A stretch of 64,000 nt of DNA, taken from NCBI GenBank assembly GCA_025667525.1, contig CM046882.1, positions 216,922,592 through 216,986,591 on the forward strand, read 5' to 3'. Origin of the DNA: Glebionis coronaria (lineage: Eukaryota > Streptophyta > Magnoliopsida > Asterales > Asteraceae). Below are positions 60,358 to 64,000 of the stretch, piece by piece. The notes under the pieces were generated by a model. It did no database searches. It saw only the letters and a list, made by a program, of their open reading frames with translations, and was not told the origin of the DNA. Each line of letters starts with the position of its first letter. Within the stretch, counting starts at the first letter, position 1. The translations under genes and the position numbers were made by a program.

Positions 60358-60368
60358 TAGGGGGAGAT
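60358..60368 (+). other. C1 polypurine tract
   Basis: TAGGGGGAGAT directly before the 3' LTR start. Confidence 0.75.
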
Positions 60369-60690
60369 TGTTGGAAATACGTTTTACGTATTAAGAAGGA
60401 TCGGTCACTCCAACAATAGTATATGTAATAGCTCGTAGTTTAGTTATCTTAATATTAAACAAACAAGGCCAAGCCAAGCCTACAACATGTGTAGGCCGGC
60501 GGCCCAATGCAAGCCCAAGCCCATCATATGGGCTTGGTATATAAACCCTCTCCTTTGATGGAGAGGGTGGTGTGGTTTCTCATTTTTACACATAGTTATT
60601 CTTACTTTCTCTCTCTAGCTTTGTGTGAAATCCACCATCTCTCTATCTCATTCTCTCTCTAGAAACATAAGCAAGATTTACAATCTAACA
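60369..60690 (+). repeat. C1 3' LTR (322 bp)
   Basis: Partner of 48459-48780. It has the TATA box at 60538-60546 and the hairpin just before it. It is followed by the TACAT duplication. Confidence 0.97.
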
Positions 60691-61062
60691 TACATCATTA
60701 AACCAAAATGTGTAAAACTGATATGCATATCCTTTCCTAACATATCTCATGCATATCCTAACAGAATACTCTAAATAATAAAGTTTGACTTTCTATAAGA
60801 CCAGGAGCACATGTTGCTCCTACTACTACTAGGACCCGGAGGAACTACATACCTCCTAGTCTACCTATTAGAAATAACTTTTCCAAAGGTCCTAACACTT
60901 TCCTAACATATCTCATGCATATCCTAACAGAATACTTAAAATAATAAAGTTTGACTTTCTAAAGACTAGAAGCACGTGTTGCTCCTACTACTACTAGGAC
61001 CAGGAGGAACTACATACCTCCTAGTATACCTATTACAAATAACTATTCCAAAGGTCCTAACA
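60691..61062 (-). repeat. S1/S2 shared LTR, U3 side (about 370 bp)
   Basis: Sense start TGTTAGGACC at 61062, preceded on the minus strand by the S2 purine tract. Continuing past TACAT it joins 48458. It holds two copies of a 166-bp unit (60733-60898 and 60899-61062). Confidence 0.85.
60733..61062 (-). repeat. 166-bp tandem duplication in the S1/S2 LTR U3
   Basis: Both copies run from TTTCCTAACATATCTCATGC to CCAAAGGTCCTAACA. They differ by about ten substitutions and short indels. U3 tandem repeats often carry enhancers, but none is shown here. Confidence 0.85.
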
Positions 61063-61078
61063 ATCCTCCCCTAAACTT
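61063..61078 (-). other. S2 polypurine tract
   Basis: Sense AAAGTTTAGGGGAGGAT touches the LTR start TGTTAGG. Confidence 0.75.
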
Positions 61079-61971
61079 TAATTTGACTTGTTGAGTTCAA
61101 GTTTCCTGGTAGATCTTGCAAAACAACTTGAGGATTCAAACATCAAAACAAACAGTAGCATCATAAGCATCAGCAGAAACAAGGAACATAAAGACTGCTA
61201 CAACAAGTAACACCTAGAAGCTTCTTGAAAGCTTGAAACAAATCTGCATCTTGTTGAATCTTCACAGTAACATGAGTAGATTTTATGAGCCTTTACCAAG
61301 TAGTTGCTCGCTCTTGGGCTAGCCAGTCTTTATGGTGGAATAAGCATCACCCTGGGAGACCAGAACCCAGTCCAACTCTTAGAACGTGAATCAATGGTGA
61401 GTGGGGTTACCCTGATGATTTTGGGCAAACCATCACAGCCGTCAACGGATTTGATATGTCTTTACTAGAAGCCGTACTCTTCCGGACTCGCCAACTCTTA
61501 GCAATTAAGCATCAGTGAGCTAAAAACCCTATAGCTTTGAGCAAGCTATTACAGCTATCAATCGATTTGAGAAAGATCTTTACCAAGAGCCATACCCCCT
61601 TGGACTAGCCACTTTTCAGTATAGGATCATAGCAAGTGAAAACCATCCAGTTTTGGGTAACCTGGCAACCATCAACGGATTTTACTATCACACCAGAGTC
61701 GTACCCTCACGGTGAATCAACTCTTTCTTGTCTGTGAAACATGGTGAGTTGAGCACCATTTGTTGTGTGGACCAGGTCCAACACCAGAAGTAACTCCAAA
61801 ACAGCCCAAGTGTGAAACAGTCAAGTGAAAAACAATGTTATGATGGAAAAGTATAAGAAGATATTATATTATGTACAAGTGTGAAATTCCATCATATGTT
61901 TAAAGTATAAGAAGATATTATATAAAACGTATATTTTTTTGTTTTTTTATAACTATAATGGGAGTCACCAA
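61079..61971 (-). other. S2 3' noncoding region with degenerate repeats
   Basis: About 890 nt without a gene. A unit of about 115 bp repeats at 61441, 61557 and 61671 (ATCAACGGATTT, then an AGAGCCGTAC-like motif), with a weaker copy near 61280. A 21-bp word beginning AAGTATAAGAAGATATTATA occurs twice at 61849 and 61906. Confidence 0.65.
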
Positions 61972-64000
61972 TCACTGTACAGATTGGTGAAAAGAATGAT
62001 AATAGAACACAAGAATAGAAGAACCATACCAATCACTTACCAGAAGCTGCAACTTTGTCTGCATGTAACCGGGCTTGAATACCTTCCACCAAGGTAGTAG
62101 CCTGGTAGACTCATTCCCAGAAGGGGCATTAGATATCTGCAGATGACAATCCAGCATAGCCTCCATAGTAGCAATCGTCAATGGATACTCCATATCCGTA
62201 AGCATAAACACCACGACATCATTCTCCAACTCCAATACATGAACCCCACAACCAGCATAAAGTTTCCACCTCTTGATTAACCAGCGAGGCTGATCTTTCC
62301 AGACACCAGAATGAGGAGCATCAGGAGGGGAATGTAACATAAGCTTCAAATCACCCCAGATTGTCAATCCAGGCCAATTGCGCAACTCACTCGGAGATTG
62401 AGGAATCTCAGCATCCACCAGGCCATATAAGGACATAAGATCACGATGGTCAACCCATGTCAAAATAATTTGCAGTCCCGAGACATAGCGAACATAACCA
62501 TCACTGGTTGTAACCTTATGAGTGAATGTACCATCAACAATAGGGGATGGCCTAACCTCCCAAGAAACAATTCAACCCTTACCCATGTGTAACTCTGTCT
62601 CACTATCTGAAGTAGCATCAATGAGATTAGCCGGATCACGCTTCTCAAAAGGAACAGACTTACCACGTCGAGCCTTCTTCTTTCTAATTGAGCGACGAGG
62701 TGAAGGAACACCAGAAGAAGATTCAACCTTGACCTTTCCAGCAACAGTAGTATCAGCATTAGTAGACTCAAAATCTTGACCAACCATAGGATCAAATTCT
62801 GCTGCACCAACGGATGAGGTAGGGTGTGGTTCCGTCACCGGTGTCGATGGTTGCTCCACAACAGGAGTAGCAGGGGTAGTAGTAGTGGCAGGAGTGGTAG
62901 TAGCTGCACTAGTGGTGGTGGTATGAACCTGAGATGGAGTGGGATGAATAGCCGAAGCTGTGGTAGTAGAAACAGCAGTAGAAGTAGCAAAAACAAATAG
63001 AACACCAGAAGTATCATGAGGAACACCAGATGAAAAAGTATGAACAACAGCAGGCTGAGAAGTGTAAACAACACGTGGAGGAGGGCGATATATAAAGCGT
63101 TCAGGGACCGGTGTGTTTTGACGCTTGATCATATATGGTACAGATCTTTAAGCTCATCAAAGGACAATCCCCTAACCCGTTCCCAAGTCCACCCAACATT
63201 AAAGTAAGCAGCCGACTGATTTTTGACATATTGCTGCATCAACTTCCTCTCCTCTGTTCTTGACATAGGTCTGTTACGACGCTGTTCACGAAGCTGAGCA
63301 GCAAGAGACAATTGTTGTTGACGCATTAAGGCCAGTGCCCGTGGGATACAATTATGTTCATTCACATCAGCGCCCAAAATATTTGTGAACTGCGAGTAAT
63401 CAGAAGTAAGAATAGTAAGCACCCGCATCCAGTCATTATCATCCCAATGCATGGCATTATGCCTCAACTGCTCATGCATCTGTTGTTAAAGGGCTTCTTC
63501 CTCAGCCCTAGCTTGTTGATCAATCTCTGCTTGCAGTCGCTGTGCAGCCTCCTCCCCTAACCTTTCTTCCTCTATTTGCTTGCGAGTACGCTTCCTTGGA
63601 GGAGAGGGTGCATCTGTCATAGGGGCTTTGCCCTTGGGATCATGGGATGGAGCAGCAGATGGACCAGCAGAAGGACCAGGAGAAGGACCAGTAGACGCAT
63701 CCATTGGCTTGGGATCAACAGGCTTAGGGATTGATAAAGGACTAGGAGGAGGAGGTAAATCATCATTCATCATATCGGCAAAAGCAGCCCTGGCCAACAA
63801 AGTCAACCCATCCTCCTCAAGATCCTCATCAGAATCAGAAAGCACAAGCTTCTTTTGGCGCCTCTGTTGGGACTCCAATGCTTTAATCCTGTTCGCCAAT
63901 GGAAGGACAAAGTCCCGGATGAGCTTGCGGTTCTGATTTAGATCATTCTCCAAAGAAACATCCCTTGCGTAATACCCGTGCATGAGAGCTAGCAAAGAAG
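61972..64000 (-). pseudogene. S2 third ORF (envelope-position protein), C-terminal two-thirds
   Basis: From the edge: a Glu/Arg-rich predicted coiled coil (PPRKRTRKQIEEERLGEE), a stop near 63486, then NVGWTWERVRGLSFDELK. A 23-bp insertion near 63130 (absent in S1) breaks the frame. RQNTPVPERFIYRPPPRVV and a Thr/Pro/Ala-rich stretch follow, then the basic cluster RRSIRKKKARRGKS. After an in-frame TGA near 62572 comes WVDHRDLMSLYGL...WGDLKLMLHSP, ending at 61972. I recall this last part from ORFs after copia pol in Asteraceae; its function is unknown. The basic cluster could be a nuclear signal. Confidence 0.7.

Larger units (their letters stand above)
48459..60690 (+). mobile_element. C1: full-length Ty1/copia (Sirevirus-like) element
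   Basis: It is flanked by TACAT (48454-48458 and 60691-60695). The two 322-bp LTRs differ at three positions. It has an initiator-Met primer site, an 800-nt leader with repeats, a very long gag with coiled coil, protease, integrase, RT, RNase H, and 2.9 kb of 3' noncoding sequence ending in a purine tract. The gag-pol frame has two in-frame TAG stops and two one-base shifts. The polyprotein strongly resembles, from memory, a copia family abundant in Asteraceae genomes. Confidence 0.95.
61063..64000 (-). mobile_element. S2: Sirevirus-like Ty1/copia element, 3' part
   Basis: It lies upstream of S1 on the minus strand. From the window edge it holds the third ORF, a 0.9-kb repeat-bearing noncoding stretch, a purine tract (sense TAGGGGAGGAT), then the LTR it shares with S1. 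The gag-pol part lies beyond 64000. The third ORF is colinear with that of S1, so S1 and S2 are copies of one family. Confidence 0.85.

Noticed and set aside
60133..60360. 75-codon Lys/Arg/Glu-rich frame at the end of C1
   Set aside because: It runs into the purine tract, has no counterpart in S1 or S2, and looks like chance in purine-rich sequence.

Overview
The window is plant nuclear DNA made wholly of nested LTR retrotransposons. I see no host gene, tRNA, rRNA, CRISPR array or bacterial-type operon. The coding remains are Ty3/gypsy Athila-type and Ty1/copia Sirevirus-type gag-pol. Primer sites match plant tRNA-Asp (Athila) and initiator tRNA-Met (copia). The copia polyproteins and the long third reading frame downstream of copia pol resemble, from memory, repeats common in Asteraceae (daisy family). 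A eudicot, probably Asteraceae, is therefore likely; species cannot be told.

Seven elements are labelled here. A1 (1-5078, +) is the 3' part of an Athila-type element lacking RT/RNase H/integrase, ending in a 1991-bp LTR. It sits in the gag of A2 (5079-11669, +), an old Athila element whose 3' LTR seems reduced to 26 bp. A2 sits in the third ORF of S1, of which only a 69-bp island (11670-11738) remains before A3. A3 (11739-39024, -) is a 16-kb Athila element with 3.76-kb LTRs and duplication GTGTG. Its RT is split by A4 (20289-31519, -), an 11.2-kb Athila element with 1657-bp LTRs and duplication ATGAC. S1 resumes at 39025-48185 (-), a decayed Sirevirus-like copia. Its 5' LTR (48186-48458 plus 60691-61062) is split by C1 (48459-60690, +), a complete young copia with 322-bp LTRs and duplication TACAT. 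The same split LTR is also the 3' LTR of S2 (61063-64000 and beyond, -), so S1 and S2 are tandem copies sharing one LTR.

Inferred order: S2/S1 tandem first; then A2, A3 and C1 into it; then A1 into A2 and A4 into A3. All gag-pol frames carry stops, frameshifts or insertions, so none looks autonomous as it stands; C1 and A4 are the least damaged. LTR pairs were compared by eye: C1 shows 3 differences in 322 bp and A4 about two dozen in 1657 bp.

The least expected signals are noncoding. The 5' leader of copia C1 and the R-U5 leader of Athila A4 share the same sense-strand TTCCGAT-type repeats and a 16-nt identical core. Two short hairpins and a paired 28-nt repeat are preserved in the 3' noncoding regions of several Athila elements. 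A4 has TA...TA termini, changed symmetrically from the TG...CA of its relative A1.
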